Assembly (NCBI RefSeq): GCF_017873555.1
Contig: NZ_JAGGKE010000005.1
Location: forward strand, 124,001 to 188,000
Source of the DNA: Halorubrum trapanicum
Lineage (GTDB): Archaea; Halobacteriota; Halobacteria; Halobacteriales; Haloferacaceae
DNA: 64,000 nt
Direction: 5' to 3'
Part shown: one piece after another, positions 41,916 to 51,233 of the stretch
Numbering within the stretch: position 1 is the first letter of the stretch
How the letters are laid out: the number at the start of each line of letters is the position of its first letter
Program-made: the position numbers and the translations under genes
Notes under the pieces: model-generated
Told to the model about the DNA's origin: nothing
Databases searched by the model: none
The model's input: only the letters and a program-made list of their open reading frames with translations

Positions 41916-43238
41916 ATGAACGGAGACGCCACGGTCGTCGGCGGCGGGCTGGCGGGGCTGGTCGCGGCGACGCGGCTGGCCGAGGCGGGCGCGGACGTGA
42001 CGCTGTACGAGCGACGGCCCGAGGTCGGCGGGCGCGTGCGGACCGAGACGGTCGACGGCTTCACCCTCGACCGCGGCTTTCAGGTGCTGTTTTCGAGCTA
42101 CCCCGCCGTCGAGCGCGAACTGGGACCCGACGGGCTGGACGAACTCGACCTCCGGACGTTCGCCCCGGGCGCGACGATCTGTCGACCCGGGTCGCGCTCG
42201 ACCCTCGGGGACCCGCTCCGCGACCCGCGCTCCGCGGTCCCGTCGCTTTTGAACGACGAGGTTTCCCTCTCCGACAAGCTCCGGACGCTCGCGCTCCGGT
42301 ACGACCTCGAGAACCGCGACGAGGACGAGTTCTTCGCCGGCCCCGACGCGCCGATCCGCGAGTACCTCCGCGACTGGGGGTTCGCCGACAACTACGTGAC
42401 GAACTTCGTGGAGCCGTTCTACGGCGGGATCACCCTCGACCGGTCGCTGTCGACCTCGAAGCACGTCTTCGAGTACACGTTCCGCGCGATGGGCCGGGGG
42501 TCGATCGGCGTCCCCGCCGACGGGATGGCCGCGCTCCCCGCCGCGCTCGCCGACCGCGCCCGCGAGGCGGGCGTCGAGATCCGGACCGGCGAGGACGTGG
42601 AGGCGGTACGGATCGCGGGGGAGGGCCGGATCCCGTTCCGGACCGGCAAGGCCGACGCCGACGGCGCCACCGTCGAACTCGCGGACGGCTCGACCCGCGA
42701 GACGGACGCGGTCGTCGTCGCGACCTCGCCGCCCGAGGCGCGGCGGCTCACCGGCGTCGAGTCGATTCCGACCGAGGGCGTGCCGAACGTCACGGGGTGG
42801 TACGCGCTCCCCGCCGGTGAGTCGTTCGAGACGGGCGGGCGGATCCTGCTCAACGCCGCCGACGAATCCCCCAACGCCGTGGTCCCGATGTCGGAGGTCG
42901 CGCCCGAGTACGCGCCCGACGACCGCGCGCTGCTCGCGGCGACGTTCCTCGGCGAGGACGCGCTCGACCGCGACGCCGACGCGCTCCGCGGCGACGTGCG
43001 CGACGCGCTGGCGGCGTGGTTCCCCGAGCGCGAGTTCGCGGGGCTGGAGACCCTCGACGTCCACCGGATCCGGTTCGCGCAGTTCGCGCAGCCGCCGGGC
43101 GTCCACGCCGAGCTCCCCGACCCGGACGACCCCGAAGGGCCGGTCGTCCTCGCGGGCGACTACACGGAGTGGTCGTCGATCCAGGGCGCGTTATCGAGCG
43201 GGCGGACGGCGGCCGAGGCGGCGGGCGAGTACCTCTGA
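41916..43238 (+). CDS. FAD-dependent amine oxidase/protoporphyrinogen-oxidase-like protein
   Basis: A 440-aa flavoprotein. FAD dinucleotide motif VVGGGLAGLVAATRLAEAGADVTLYE with GGRVRTE, then DGFTLDRGFQVLF. C-terminal GPVVLAGDYTEWSSIQGALSSGRTAAEA is the second FAD contact. Related to phytoene desaturase and HemG/HemY-type oxidases; the substrate is not readable. TATA-like GCTTATAAAC (41885-41894) gives a leaderless start. Confidence 0.85.
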   Translation: MNGDATVVGGGLAGLVAATRLAEAGADVTLYERRPEVGGRVRTETVDGFTLDRGFQVLFSSYPAVERELGPDGLDELDLRTFAPGATICRPGSRSTLGDPLRDPRSAVPSLLNDEVSLSDKLRTLALRYDLENRDEDEFFAGPDAPIREYLRDWGFADNYVTNFVEPFYGGITLDRSLSTSKHVFEYTFRAMGRGSIGVPADGMAALPAALADRAREAGVEIRTGEDVEAVRIAGEGRIPFRTGKADADGATVELADGSTRETDAVVVATSPPEARRLTGVESIPTEGVPNVTGWYALPAGESFETGGRILLNAADESPNAVVPMSEVAPEYAPDDRALLAATFLGEDALDRDADALRGDVRDALAAWFPEREFAGLETLDVHRIRFAQFAQPPGVHAELPDPDDPEGPVVLAGDYTEWSSIQGALSSGRTAAEAAGEYL

Positions 43239-43259
43239 CCGGAACCGCGACCGCTCGCT

Positions 43260-44447
43260 TTACTCCTCGCGCCGGAACGCCTCCTCGCCGTGCTCCTCGA
43301 CGGCCGCGAGCAGCTCGTCGCGCTGGCGGCGGACCTCGGGCGGGAGCTCGGCGTACGCGTGGTCGAACATGTCGCTCGGGTCGGCCTCGACCGACTCCGC
43401 GAAGCCGATCGCGTCGGCGACGAGGTCGTCCGCCTCGTCGCGGATCGCCGCGACGCCCTCGTCGTCGATCCGCCCGGTCTCCCGCAGGAACGCCTCCATC
43501 CGGTCGAGCGGGTCGAGCGCGCGCCACGGGTCCACGTCGTCGGGGTCGCGGTAGGCGGTCGGGTCGTCGGCGGTGGTGTGGGCGCCGAACCGGTACTCGA
43601 CGAACTCGATGAGGACGGGACGAGGGTCGGCCTCGTCGGAGGCGTCTGCTCCGTCCGCAGAACCGCCTCCGTCCCCACCGCCCCGCGCTCGCTCGGCCGC
43701 CTCCTTCGTGACCGCGTAGCTGGCGAGCGGGTCCATCCCGTCGACGCGGACCCCGTCGAAGCCGTAGGCGGTCGCCTTCTGTGCGAAGGTGTCGCTCGCG
43801 GTCTGTCGCGACTCGGGGACCGAGATCGCCCAGCCGTTGTTGTGACAGCAGAACAGCGTCGGCGTGTCGAAGACGCCCGCGAAGTTCATCGCCTCGTGGA
43901 AGTCGCCCTCGCTGGTCGCGCCGTCGCCGAAGTGCGCGGCGACGACCCGGTCCTCGTCGCGGTAGTCGAACGCCCACGCGGCGCCGACCGCGTGCGGGAG
44001 GTGCGCCGCGATCCCGATATTGAGGGGAAAGACGTTGCCGTCGGCGATCGCTTCCGTCCCGGACTCGTGGCCCATCCAGTAGGGGAGGTACTCGGCGAGG
44101 AGGTCGCGGACGACGACCGCGCCGTGTTCGCGGTACTGGTAGCTGATCAGGTCGCGGTCCGCGAGCGCGTGCGTCGAGCCGACCGCCGACCCCTCCTGTC
44201 CCGCGCAGGGCGCGTACGTGCCGATCCGGCCCTGTCGCTGGAGGCTCACCGCCCGCTCGTCGAACCGCCGCGTGGTCACCAGATCGCGGTAGATGGCGCG
44301 AAATCCCTCGTCGGAGAGGTCCGGAACCGTCGCGTCCGGCAGGGGGCCGCCGTCCGCCCCGAGCACGCGATAGAGGTCCTCGTCGGCGAGGGGGTCGGTC
44401 GCGGAGTCGGAGGCGGACGTGCCCGCACCGGCGCCGTTCTCGTCCAT
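43260..44447 (-). CDS. pdhA: 2-oxoacid dehydrogenase E1 component, alpha subunit
   Basis: A 395-aa thiamine-diphosphate enzyme subunit. ThDP/Mg motif GDGATSEGDFHEAMNFAGVFDTPTLFCCHNN; GTYAPCAGQEGSAVG and SYQYREHGAVV near the active-site entrance; regulatory loop region EYRFGAHTTADDPTAYRDPD. It normally pairs with an E1-beta subunit and E2/E3, none of which is adjacent, so the partner is encoded elsewhere. Pyruvate versus branched-chain substrate is uncertain. Confidence 0.9.
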   Translation of the reverse strand: MDENGAGAGTSASDSATDPLADEDLYRVLGADGGPLPDATVPDLSDEGFRAIYRDLVTTRRFDERAVSLQRQGRIGTYAPCAGQEGSAVGSTHALADRDLISYQYREHGAVVVRDLLAEYLPYWMGHESGTEAIADGNVFPLNIGIAAHLPHAVGAAWAFDYRDEDRVVAAHFGDGATSEGDFHEAMNFAGVFDTPTLFCCHNNGWAISVPESRQTASDTFAQKATAYGFDGVRVDGMDPLASYAVTKEAAERARGGGDGGGSADGADASDEADPRPVLIEFVEYRFGAHTTADDPTAYRDPDDVDPWRALDPLDRMEAFLRETGRIDDEGVAAIRDEADDLVADAIGFAESVEADPSDMFDHAYAELPPEVRRQRDELLAAVEEHGEEAFRREE

Positions 44448-44469
44448 GGGCGATCCGTGTGGGCCGGCG

Positions 44470-44946
44470 TCACAAGGAGTTAGCGGTCGCGTCGGCGTCC
44501 GACCCCGCTCGGCGCCGCCGCCGGAGGAAGGTAATCGGCGGGCCGATCAGTGCGCCGGCAGCCGTCGTCAGCCCGATCACGAGGCCGACGAGGAGCGGGG
44601 TGGGCCCCGCGACGAGCAGGTCGACGCTCCAGACGACGAGGAACCACGCGGTCCACAGGAGGCCGGTGCCGAGCGCCGTGAGCGCCCCGTACGCGATCCC
44701 CGCTCGGTACGTGTACGCCGCGGGGCGCTCGACGAGCAGCCACCAGACCGCGGTGCCGACGAGGAGCGCCGGCGCCGCGAGGAGGGGCACCGGGAACGAC
44801 GGCGGGAGGCCGACGACTTCTGCGAAGAGGCTCAGGAGCGTCGAGAGCAGGCCGGCGGTGACCGCGCCGCAGCCGAAGGCGTAGACGCCGGCGTAAATCG
44901 ACCACCGCCGCGAGAGCGCGGAGCCGGACGAGACGGAGCGTTCCAT
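44470..44946 (-). CDS. Four-helix hypothetical membrane protein
   Basis: A 158-aa protein with about four transmembrane segments (YAGVYAFGCGAVTAGLLSTLL; VPLLAAPALLVGTAVWWLLV; AYGALTALGTGLLWTAWFLVVW; LLVGLVIGLTTAAGALIG) and a basic RRRRR stop-transfer tail. Same strand as the E1-alpha gene, 22 nt upstream of it. No family recognised. Confidence 0.7.
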   Translation of the reverse strand: MERSVSSGSALSRRWSIYAGVYAFGCGAVTAGLLSTLLSLFAEVVGLPPSFPVPLLAAPALLVGTAVWWLLVERPAAYTYRAGIAYGALTALGTGLLWTAWFLVVWSVDLLVAGPTPLLVGLVIGLTTAAGALIGPPITFLRRRRRAGSDADATANSL

Positions 44947-45012
44947 GCGGGGTGATCGCGGGGATGGTAGGAGAGTCTGTCCGTGAGTGAAGCGTCGGTT
45001 TTAGCCTCCGTC

Positions 45013-46053
45013 TCAGGGCGTGATGACGGCGCGCCCGTCGATCTCGCGGTGTTCGAGCTTCTCGGCGACCGTGTTGATCTCGCCGAGTTCGTACCGGCTG
45101 GTGTGGAGGTCGACGTCGCCCTGCTCGACGAGCGCGACGAGCTCCTGTAGCTCCGCGTACCGCCCGACGATGTTGCCGACGAAGGAGAACTCACCGTCCA
45201 CCAGCGCCTGCGACGGCTCGTGGACGTGGCCGCCGTAGCCGATGATGTGGTGGTCGCCGCCGGCGGCGGTGATATCGGGCGCGTAGGAGGTCGTCACGTC
45301 CTCGCCGACGAAGTCGAGCACCTGCGTCGCCCCCGTGCCGTCCGTGATCGCCTCGATCTCGGCGGGAACGTCCTCCTCGGTCGGGTTCACCAGGTGGTCG
45401 GCGCCGTACCCGTCCGCCAGATCGAGCGCCGACTCCTTCAGGTCGACCGCCGTGATCCGCGCCGCGCTCATCGCGTCGAGGCACTGAAGTCCGATGTGAC
45501 CCAGCCCGCCGACGCCGACGACGACCGCGTGGTCGCCGGGGTTCAGCTCCGCGACCGCCTTCTTGACGGCGTGGTACGCGGTGATGCCGGCGTCGGCGTG
45601 AGGCGCGATGTCGACCGGGTCGACGCCGTCCGGCAGCGGGATCACCGAGCGCTCGCTGGTGTGGAGGTACTCGGCGAAACCGCCGTCGGTGGTGAGCCCG
45701 TTGAACGCGTCGTTCTCGCAGTACATCGTCTCGCCGAGCCGACACGGGCGACACGTCCCGCAGGTCTGGACCGGGTGACAGATCACCGGGTCGCCCGGGG
45801 AGACCAAGTCGACGTTGTCGCCCGTCTCGACGACGGTGCCGGCGTTCTCGTGGCCGAGCGTCATCGGCAGCTCCTGCGGGACGTACTCGGCCCACATCCC
45901 CTCGATGATGTGGTTGTCCGTCTGGCACCACCCCGCCCCCTCGACCTCGACGATCACGTCGTCCGGTCCCGTCGCCGCCGGCCGGTCGACCTCGTCGATC
46001 GCGAGTCCCTCGCTCATGTCGTCCGTGTACTCGTGGAGCCTGGCTGCTTCCAT
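45013..46053 (-). CDS. adh: Zinc-dependent alcohol dehydrogenase
   Basis: A 346-aa MDR enzyme. Catalytic zinc ligands Cys (GWCQTDNH) and the TLGHENAG motif; structural zinc Cys cluster CGTCRPCRLGETMYC; NAD-binding VVVGVGGLGHIGLQC. Oxidises alcohols or reduces aldehydes with NAD(P). Start at 46053. A palindrome GCGTGA-AAAGA-TCACGC lies directly upstream. Same strand as, but separate from, the flanking genes. Confidence 0.92.
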   Translation of the reverse strand: MEAARLHEYTDDMSEGLAIDEVDRPAATGPDDVIVEVEGAGWCQTDNHIIEGMWAEYVPQELPMTLGHENAGTVVETGDNVDLVSPGDPVICHPVQTCGTCRPCRLGETMYCENDAFNGLTTDGGFAEYLHTSERSVIPLPDGVDPVDIAPHADAGITAYHAVKKAVAELNPGDHAVVVGVGGLGHIGLQCLDAMSAARITAVDLKESALDLADGYGADHLVNPTEEDVPAEIEAITDGTGATQVLDFVGEDVTTSYAPDITAAGGDHHIIGYGGHVHEPSQALVDGEFSFVGNIVGRYAELQELVALVEQGDVDLHTSRYELGEINTVAEKLEHREIDGRAVITP

Positions 46054-46088
46054 GCGTGAAAAGATCACGCGGAATTCACATAAACGTT
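46054..46088 (-). promoter_or_regulatory. Promoter and palindromic operator of adh
   Basis: GCGTGA (46054-46059) and TCACGC (46065-46070) form a 6-bp inverted repeat with a 5-nt spacer touching the start codon. A minus-strand TTTATG box near 46082-46087 would start transcription about at 46058, inside the palindrome, a typical repressor position. Confidence 0.5.
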
Positions 46089-46154
46089 CGTCGCGGCCGT
46101 CCGTGTCGCGCGGTCGCCGCGGTGCTTCCGCTCGGCGGCCTCCCCGGCCGGGAC

Positions 46155-46931
46155 CTACAGCAGTCGGTCGAACTCCCCGAGCGGCGGGAACCGGACCGGC
46201 TCCCCGCGGTCGGGGTCGTACACGACCGGGGCGAACGCGGCCGCGTCGTCGACGAGCGGCGACTCCAGCCCCGCCGTCGCCGCGTCGTTGACCGGGACGC
46301 CGGCGGCGAGCCGGGTGAACGCGGGCAGCACGAGGAGGTCGGACCCGCGATACGTTCCGGCGCCGGAGAGGAAGCAGGGCCGGCGGTCCCCCTCGATCTC
46401 GATCGTCGGGTGGACGTGACCGATCACGTACCGGTCGGCCGAGGTCGACGGCGGTTCGTGACCGTGACAGACGACCGTGGTTCGCGGCGACTCGGTGGAA
46501 TCGCCCCCGTCCTCCATGGCGAGCGTCTCCTGAACCGGGCCGTCCCACGCGGTCGCGAGCGCGGCGTCGTGGTTGCCGGCGACGAGTTCGAGATCCGCGC
46601 CCCGAGCCGAGCACGCCCCGCGGAGCGCGCGAAGCGTCTCGGCGGCGCGGTCGGTGACCCGCTCAAACGTGTGGACGGCGTCGCCGGCGACGACGACCGT
46701 CTCGGGGTCGAACCGGTCGAGGAGGGCGCCGAGGCGGTCGGCGAGGTCCGCGCGCTCGCCCAGCGGGAGCGAGACGGCGGAGGCCTCGCCGCGCCCGACG
46801 TGGAGGTCGGCGACGACGAGCGCGTCGTGCGCGGGGAGGTAGACCGCGCGCTCCGCGAAGGCGACGTCAGAGAAGGGGGTCGCGGTCCCGATTTCGGCTC
46901 CGTCCCCGGCGTCGGCCTCCGGTCCCGTCAC
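46155..46931 (-). CDS. Calcineurin-like metallophosphoesterase
   Basis: A 258-aa archaeal phosphoesterase. All metal motifs are present: ADLHVGRG, VVAGDAVHTF, AGNHD, VCHGHEP, GHVHP. Belongs to the group often annotated as helicase-associated or YmdB/SbcD-like small phosphoesterases. Overlaps the J-domain gene by 4 nt (ATGA), so they are coupled. Substrate unknown. Confidence 0.88.
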   Translation of the reverse strand: MTGPEADAGDGAEIGTATPFSDVAFAERAVYLPAHDALVVADLHVGRGEASAVSLPLGERADLADRLGALLDRFDPETVVVAGDAVHTFERVTDRAAETLRALRGACSARGADLELVAGNHDAALATAWDGPVQETLAMEDGGDSTESPRTTVVCHGHEPPSTSADRYVIGHVHPTIEIEGDRRPCFLSGAGTYRGSDLLVLPAFTRLAAGVPVNDAATAGLESPLVDDAAAFAPVVYDPDRGEPVRFPPLGEFDRLL

Positions 46932-47686
46932 CGGCCGTACCCGGTCGAGCGCTCGCGGCGGCGCTCCGCGTCGCGGTCGGCCGGACCGCCGTCGACGTGG
47001 TTGCGGGCGGTCGCGTACGCCTCGCGGACGCGTCGGAACGACTCCTCGTCGCCGCCCTGGTCCGGGTGGGTCTCCTTGACGCGCTCGCGGTACGCGCCCT
47101 TCACCGCGTCGAGGTCGGCGTCGCGGGAGACGCCGAGTTCGTCGAACGCGTCGCCGACGGGGTCGGCTCGGCCGGCCGGACCGCGCGCGGTCGACCGCCC
47201 GGCGGATCGGTCGGCTCCGAACCGGTCGCCGCCGAGACCTCCGGACCGGCCGTCGCTCGAACCGGTCGCCTCGTCGGTCGCCCAGTCGGGTTCGTCGACG
47301 TCGAACGGGAGCCGGCGGCCCAGCCCGCGGCCCGGCATCTCGTGTTCACAGAGGACGGTGTAGACGCCCTCGCCCTCCAGCCGGAAGTAGTCGTGCGCGT
47401 CGAACGTGATGGCGACGCCGCGGTCGGGGAGGTAGAAGGGGACCGCCACGCCGTCGAACGCGTGGTCCTCGTCGAAGCGCTCGCCGGCCGCGTTCAGGTA
47501 CGTCCGGATCTCGCGGCGGCGGCGCTCGTCGCCGGCGACGCCGCGGTGACCGGCCGCCGCGGCGCGGGGCGGAGCGAACCGGTCCCCGAGGTAGAACGCG
47601 AGCGCAACGAGCGCGGTGGCGACGGCCCCGAGACCGATCCCCCAGAGGACCCACCGCGGAAAGAGACTCGTGAGGTCGGCGAGCAC
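46928..47686 (-). CDS. Membrane-anchored J-domain (DnaJ-like) protein
   Basis: A 252-aa protein. N-terminal transmembrane helix (WVLWGIGLGAVATALVALAFYLG), a middle domain including RGVAITFDAHDYFRLEGEGVYTVLCEHEMPG, and a C-terminal J domain (residues about 183-235): LGVSRDADLDAVKGAY with HPD in KETHPDQGGDEESF. It probably recruits DnaK to the membrane. Translationally coupled to the downstream phosphoesterase. Confidence 0.88.
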   Translation of the reverse strand: MLADLTSLFPRWVLWGIGLGAVATALVALAFYLGDRFAPPRAAAAGHRGVAGDERRRREIRTYLNAAGERFDEDHAFDGVAVPFYLPDRGVAITFDAHDYFRLEGEGVYTVLCEHEMPGRGLGRRLPFDVDEPDWATDEATGSSDGRSGGLGGDRFGADRSAGRSTARGPAGRADPVGDAFDELGVSRDADLDAVKGAYRERVKETHPDQGGDEESFRRVREAYATARNHVDGGPADRDAERRRERSTGYGR

Positions 47687-47866
47687 ACCCGCCGTAACGG
47701 CTCCGCGGTAATCAACCTCCCGCCGGGGCGGCGGCTACGAGACGTGAGGCGGTACGGACCGGCGGGCTGCGGATCGACCGATTTCGGTTCGCCGGACTGC
47801 GGATCGGTGGATGCGGATCGGTAGACGCGGATCGGGGGCAGAAAAGTTCGCTTCGAGCCGGCCGAC

Positions 47867-48124
47867 TCAGATCATCCCTTTCTTTTCCAGCCCGTCGAGG
47901 ATGTCGTCGACGAGCGCCTCGGCGGTGTCGTAGGGGAACTCCTGTTCGCTGCCGAGCTTCGCCGCCATCTCCATGGCGGTGAAGCTCACGTCGCCGGCCT
48001 CGAACTTCGTCGCCGGGCCGTCCGGCAGCGCCGGGACGAGGTCCATCTGGTTCTCGACCGGGAAATCTGCGCCGCCGAACGCGTCTAAGAACTGTTCTCG
48101 GAGTTCCGCTTTCACGTCGCTCAT
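47867..48124 (-). CDS. MTH865-family protein
   Basis: An 85-aa protein: MSDVKAELREQFLDAFGGADFPVENQMDLVPALPDG, then FEAGDVSFTAMEMAAKLG and EFPYDTAEALVDDILDGLEKKG. Matches the small helical (EF-hand-like) MTH865 family of archaea, function unknown. Start at 48124. A TAAACTTATTTAGG box (about 48171-48184) suggests a 25-30 nt leader. Confidence 0.85.
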   Translation of the reverse strand: MSDVKAELREQFLDAFGGADFPVENQMDLVPALPDGPATKFEAGDVSFTAMEMAAKLGSEQEFPYDTAEALVDDILDGLEKKGMI

Positions 48125-48235
48125 ACACACTCCATCCCGCGAGCGCCCGCAAAAGGGTTGCGGAACAACGATAAACTTATTTAGGGTTGTCACGTTCTGC
48201 GACGCCGCTCGGAGTCCGTGACGCGGGTGGGCGAG

Positions 48236-48261
48236 AACACCACCAAAGCCCAAGCCGCTCG
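48236..48261 (+). repeat. Partial 5' copy of the structured element before copy 3
   Basis: AACACCACCAAAGCCCAAGC plus CGCTCG repeats the 5' end of the full element located 57 nt downstream, and matches the half-copy before copy 1. It is followed at once by a TTATAAAT box (48263-48270), which lies 27 nt before the AACACC of the full copy. Confidence 0.7.
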
Positions 48262-48292
48262 CTTATAAATGTCTGATAGTAGATCGACGGCT

Positions 48293-48557
48293 AACACCGC
48301 CAAAGCCCCAGTCGCGAGGCGGACGCACGCTCGCTGCGCTCCTCGCTCAGTCGCTCACTTCGTTCGCTCCCTCGTTGCGGTGCTTACATCGCCTGCGTCC
48401 GCCTCGCGACCGCCCCTTTGAGTCCCACCCGACCACGACCGCACCGCAGCCTCACACCTCCCCAGCCTCGTCAGTCGCCTCCGCTTCGCTCCGCCGACTG
48501 ACTCCCTCGCGCGTGCTGCTCGCGACCTACCGGCCGCTCGCAGGCACGCGCCACCGC
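48293..48557 (+). ncRNA. Structured repeat element, copy 3 (candidate ncRNA)
   Basis: 265 nt. CAAAG (48301-48305) pairs with CTTTG (48416-48420). Stem A is a perfect 17-bp helix, 48311-48327 with 48394-48410. Stem B GTCAGTCG (48470-48477) pairs with CGACTGAC (48495-48502) around CTCCGCTTCGCTCC. Stem C GTGC-TGC (48513-48519) pairs with GCA-G-GCAC (48540-48547), retaining the bulged G of the other copies. Pseudoknot arms TGCGGTGC (48376-48383) and GCACCGCA (48441-48448). TTATAA boxes on both sides. No coding potential. Confidence 0.62.
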
Positions 48558-48727
48558 CTATATTTATAAGTAATTCTCGTCGCCGTTCACGGTTGGTTAA
48601 ATATCGTATCGCTGCGACGAGGGTGGTGAACGGGACCTCGGCGGTGTCGATTACTCGGCGTTCGCCGAAGCCAGACGCCCGTGCCGGATCCTGCGGAACT
48701 TTGTCGCTGGCGCGGTCAGTCCGCGGT

Positions 48728-49786
48728 ATGCCACGCGAGTTCGACTTCGAGTTCGACCTGCTCCGAGAGCTGACCGAGGCCCGCGGCGTCCCCGGCTACG
48801 AGGACGACGTCCGCGAGGTCGTCCGCCGCGAGTTCGCCGAGAGCGTCGACCGCGTCCGGAGCGACGCGATGGGCAACGTCGTCGGCACGATCGAGGGCGA
48901 CTCGGACTACTCGGTCGCGGTCGCGGCCCACATGGACGAGATCGGCTTCATGGTCCGCCACGTCACCGACGAGGGGTTCGTTCAGGTCGACCCGCTCGGC
49001 GGGTTCGACGCCCGCGTGCTGCGCGCGCAGCGCGTCACCGTCCACGGCGACGAGGACCTGACCGGCGTCATCGGCTCCGTCCCGCCGCACACGCTCACGG
49101 AGGAGCAGCAGGAGAAGGACGACGAGGTGAAGGACGTGTTCATCGACCTCGGTCGCGACGCCGAGACGGTCGCGGAGCTGGTGGGCGTCGGCGACCTGGT
49201 CACCCTCGACCAGACCACGACCCGGATGGGCGACCGGATCACGGGGAAGGCGCTCGACGACCGGATCTGCCTGTTCGCGATCCTGGAGTCCGCTCGTCGG
49301 ATCGAGGACCCGAACGTGACGGTCCACTTCGCGGCGACGGTCCAGGAGGAGGTCGGGCTGCGGGGGGCACAGGCGCTCGGCGTCGACATCGACCCTGACC
49401 TCGCCGTCGCCCTCGACGTCACCGTCGCCAACGACGTGCCGCAGGTCGGCGACGCGGCCGACGCGGTCACCGAACTCGGCGAGGGGACGGCGGTGAAGCT
49501 GAAGGACTCCTCGGTGATCACCAGCCCGAAGGTCCACAGTCGCCTCACCGAGGTCGCCGAGGCGGAGGGGATCGACCACCAGCACGAGGTGCTGCCCGCG
49601 GGCGGCACCGACACCGCGGGGTTCCAGAACACCGCGGGCGCGAAGCCGGTCGGCGCGATATCGATCCCGACGCGGTACCTCCACACCGTCACCGAGACCG
49701 CCGACGGCGGCGACGTGGAGGCGACGATCGACCTGCTGACGGCCTTCTTGGAGTCGGAGACGGGCGATCACGACTACACGCTGTAA
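48728..49786 (+). CDS. M42-family metallo-aminopeptidase
   Basis: A 352-aa dinuclear-zinc peptidase (TET/FrvX family). Motifs: VAAHMDEIGFMV (His-x-Asp), GKALDDRICLFA (bridging Asp), QEEVGLRGAQ (catalytic Glu pair), LDVTVANDVP (Asp) and RYLHTVTE (His). Typically forms dodecamers that finish peptide degradation. Start at 48728 (MPREFDFEF); the upstream in-frame extension reads element-flanking DNA. Confidence 0.93.
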   Translation: MPREFDFEFDLLRELTEARGVPGYEDDVREVVRREFAESVDRVRSDAMGNVVGTIEGDSDYSVAVAAHMDEIGFMVRHVTDEGFVQVDPLGGFDARVLRAQRVTVHGDEDLTGVIGSVPPHTLTEEQQEKDDEVKDVFIDLGRDAETVAELVGVGDLVTLDQTTTRMGDRITGKALDDRICLFAILESARRIEDPNVTVHFAATVQEEVGLRGAQALGVDIDPDLAVALDVTVANDVPQVGDAADAVTELGEGTAVKLKDSSVITSPKVHSRLTEVAEAEGIDHQHEVLPAGGTDTAGFQNTAGAKPVGAISIPTRYLHTVTETADGGDVEATIDLLTAFLESETGDHDYTL

Positions 49787-49816
49787 TCCGAGCCGACTCC
49801 CGCGCCGCGGTCGGCG

Positions 49817-51118
49817 TCAGTCGTCGCCGGGGACCGCCGGTCCCGGGTCCCGAGTGGCGCGGTGGGCCGCCCGCGCCTGCCACGCGAAGCCGGTGGTCGC
49901 GAACGCGATGAACGCGGCTGCCAGCAGGAACCCGGTCTCGGTGGTCGTCCAGTCCATCGTGGTGCCGACCAGCACCGGCCCGACGACCTGCCCGACCTTC
50001 CACGAGACGGAGCGCAGGCTCATCGCGCTGGCGACGGAGTCGTACGCCTCGCCCTCGCTGACGAACAGCGACATGCTCGCGGGCAGCCGGATCGAGTCGG
50101 CGACCCCCAGAAGCGAGTAGGCGCCGAACAGCGCGAAGAACGCCCCGCCGAGCGTCTGCGAGTCGCCGAGATACGAGACGGTGACCGGCGAGAGAGTCCC
50201 CTCGAAGTACGCCGCCAGCGGGATGATCGCGGTGCCGACGCCGTACAGGAGCGCGCCGACCGCGACGAACAGGTAGGTGCGCTCGTAGCGGTCGGTGAGG
50301 TCGCCGACGAACCCCTGCGTGAGCGCTTTCGTCAGCTTCCCGCCCGCCATGATCCAGCCGATGGCGAACGCGGAGATGCCGAACGTCGTCCGCGCGTAGA
50401 TGGGGAGGAAGATGATCACCGCCATCTTCCCGACGCTGAACGTGAACCGGAAGAAGACGAGCGCGCGCAGCATCGGAAGCCCGAGCAGCGAGCGGAACGT
50501 CTCGACCCCGCCCGCGTCCTCCGGGCTCTTCCGGCCGCCGGGGTTGTCGCGGAGGAAGGCGAAGACGAGGGCGAACGCGGCGAGCGTGACGACGGTCAAG
50601 ACGAGGTACGTCTCGGTGAAGCCGTAGGCGTACAGGAGGTAGCCGCCGACGAGGTCGCCCGCGAGCGACGAGACGGAAGCGAACTGGTTGTACGAGCCGA
50701 GCCAGCGCCCCCGCTCGTCGTCCGGGCTGATCTCGCCGATCACCGTCGCGCCCGTGATCCAGAGGACGCTCGCGCCCAGCCCCTGGACCATCCGCACGAG
50801 GATGATGTGAACGGAGCTGTCGACCAGCGCGAAGCCGACGAAGACGGCGACGTTGATCAGGAAGCCGCCGAGCAGCCACCGCTTCGCGTTGCCGGTGTCG
50901 ACCTTCCGACCCAGCGGCAGAACGATGACCAGTTGGACGATTGCGAAGGCGGTGCCGAACAGCCCCTCGACGAACCCGGTGGTGCCGAAGAGATCCGCGT
51001 ACAGCGCGAGCGCGATGAGGATCGTCGAGTACGCCTGACTGCGGGCGAACGCGGTCCCGGCGAGCGCCGCGAACTCCCGGTCCCCGAGCAGCCGTACCGA
51101 GTTGCCGAACTTCGCCAC
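49817..51118 (-). CDS. MFS transporter
   Basis: A 433-aa protein with twelve predicted helices. Signature loops VLPLGRKVDTGNAKRW (after helix 2) and GFVGDLTDRYER (after helix 8) match the MFS D-R-K/G-R-R motif positions. IGEISPDDERGRWLGSYNQ is typical of drug-efflux-like MFS members. Convergent to the peptidase gene. Substrate unknown. Confidence 0.88.
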   Translation of the reverse strand: MAKFGNSVRLLGDREFAALAGTAFARSQAYSTILIALALYADLFGTTGFVEGLFGTAFAIVQLVIVLPLGRKVDTGNAKRWLLGGFLINVAVFVGFALVDSSVHIILVRMVQGLGASVLWITGATVIGEISPDDERGRWLGSYNQFASVSSLAGDLVGGYLLYAYGFTETYLVLTVVTLAAFALVFAFLRDNPGGRKSPEDAGGVETFRSLLGLPMLRALVFFRFTFSVGKMAVIIFLPIYARTTFGISAFAIGWIMAGGKLTKALTQGFVGDLTDRYERTYLFVAVGALLYGVGTAIIPLAAYFEGTLSPVTVSYLGDSQTLGGAFFALFGAYSLLGVADSIRLPASMSLFVSEGEAYDSVASAMSLRSVSWKVGQVVGPVLVGTTMDWTTTETGFLLAAAFIAFATTGFAWQARAAHRATRDPGPAVPGDD

Positions 51119-51233
51119 GGTCGTCTCTGATCGGGGGCAACGAGACCCGGAGAAAAAAGCGCCCCAGATCCGGCGGTCCGCGTGGGGTTATCGTTTCAGG
51201 GAGCCGAGAGTCGGAACGACAGTACGGGCGAGA

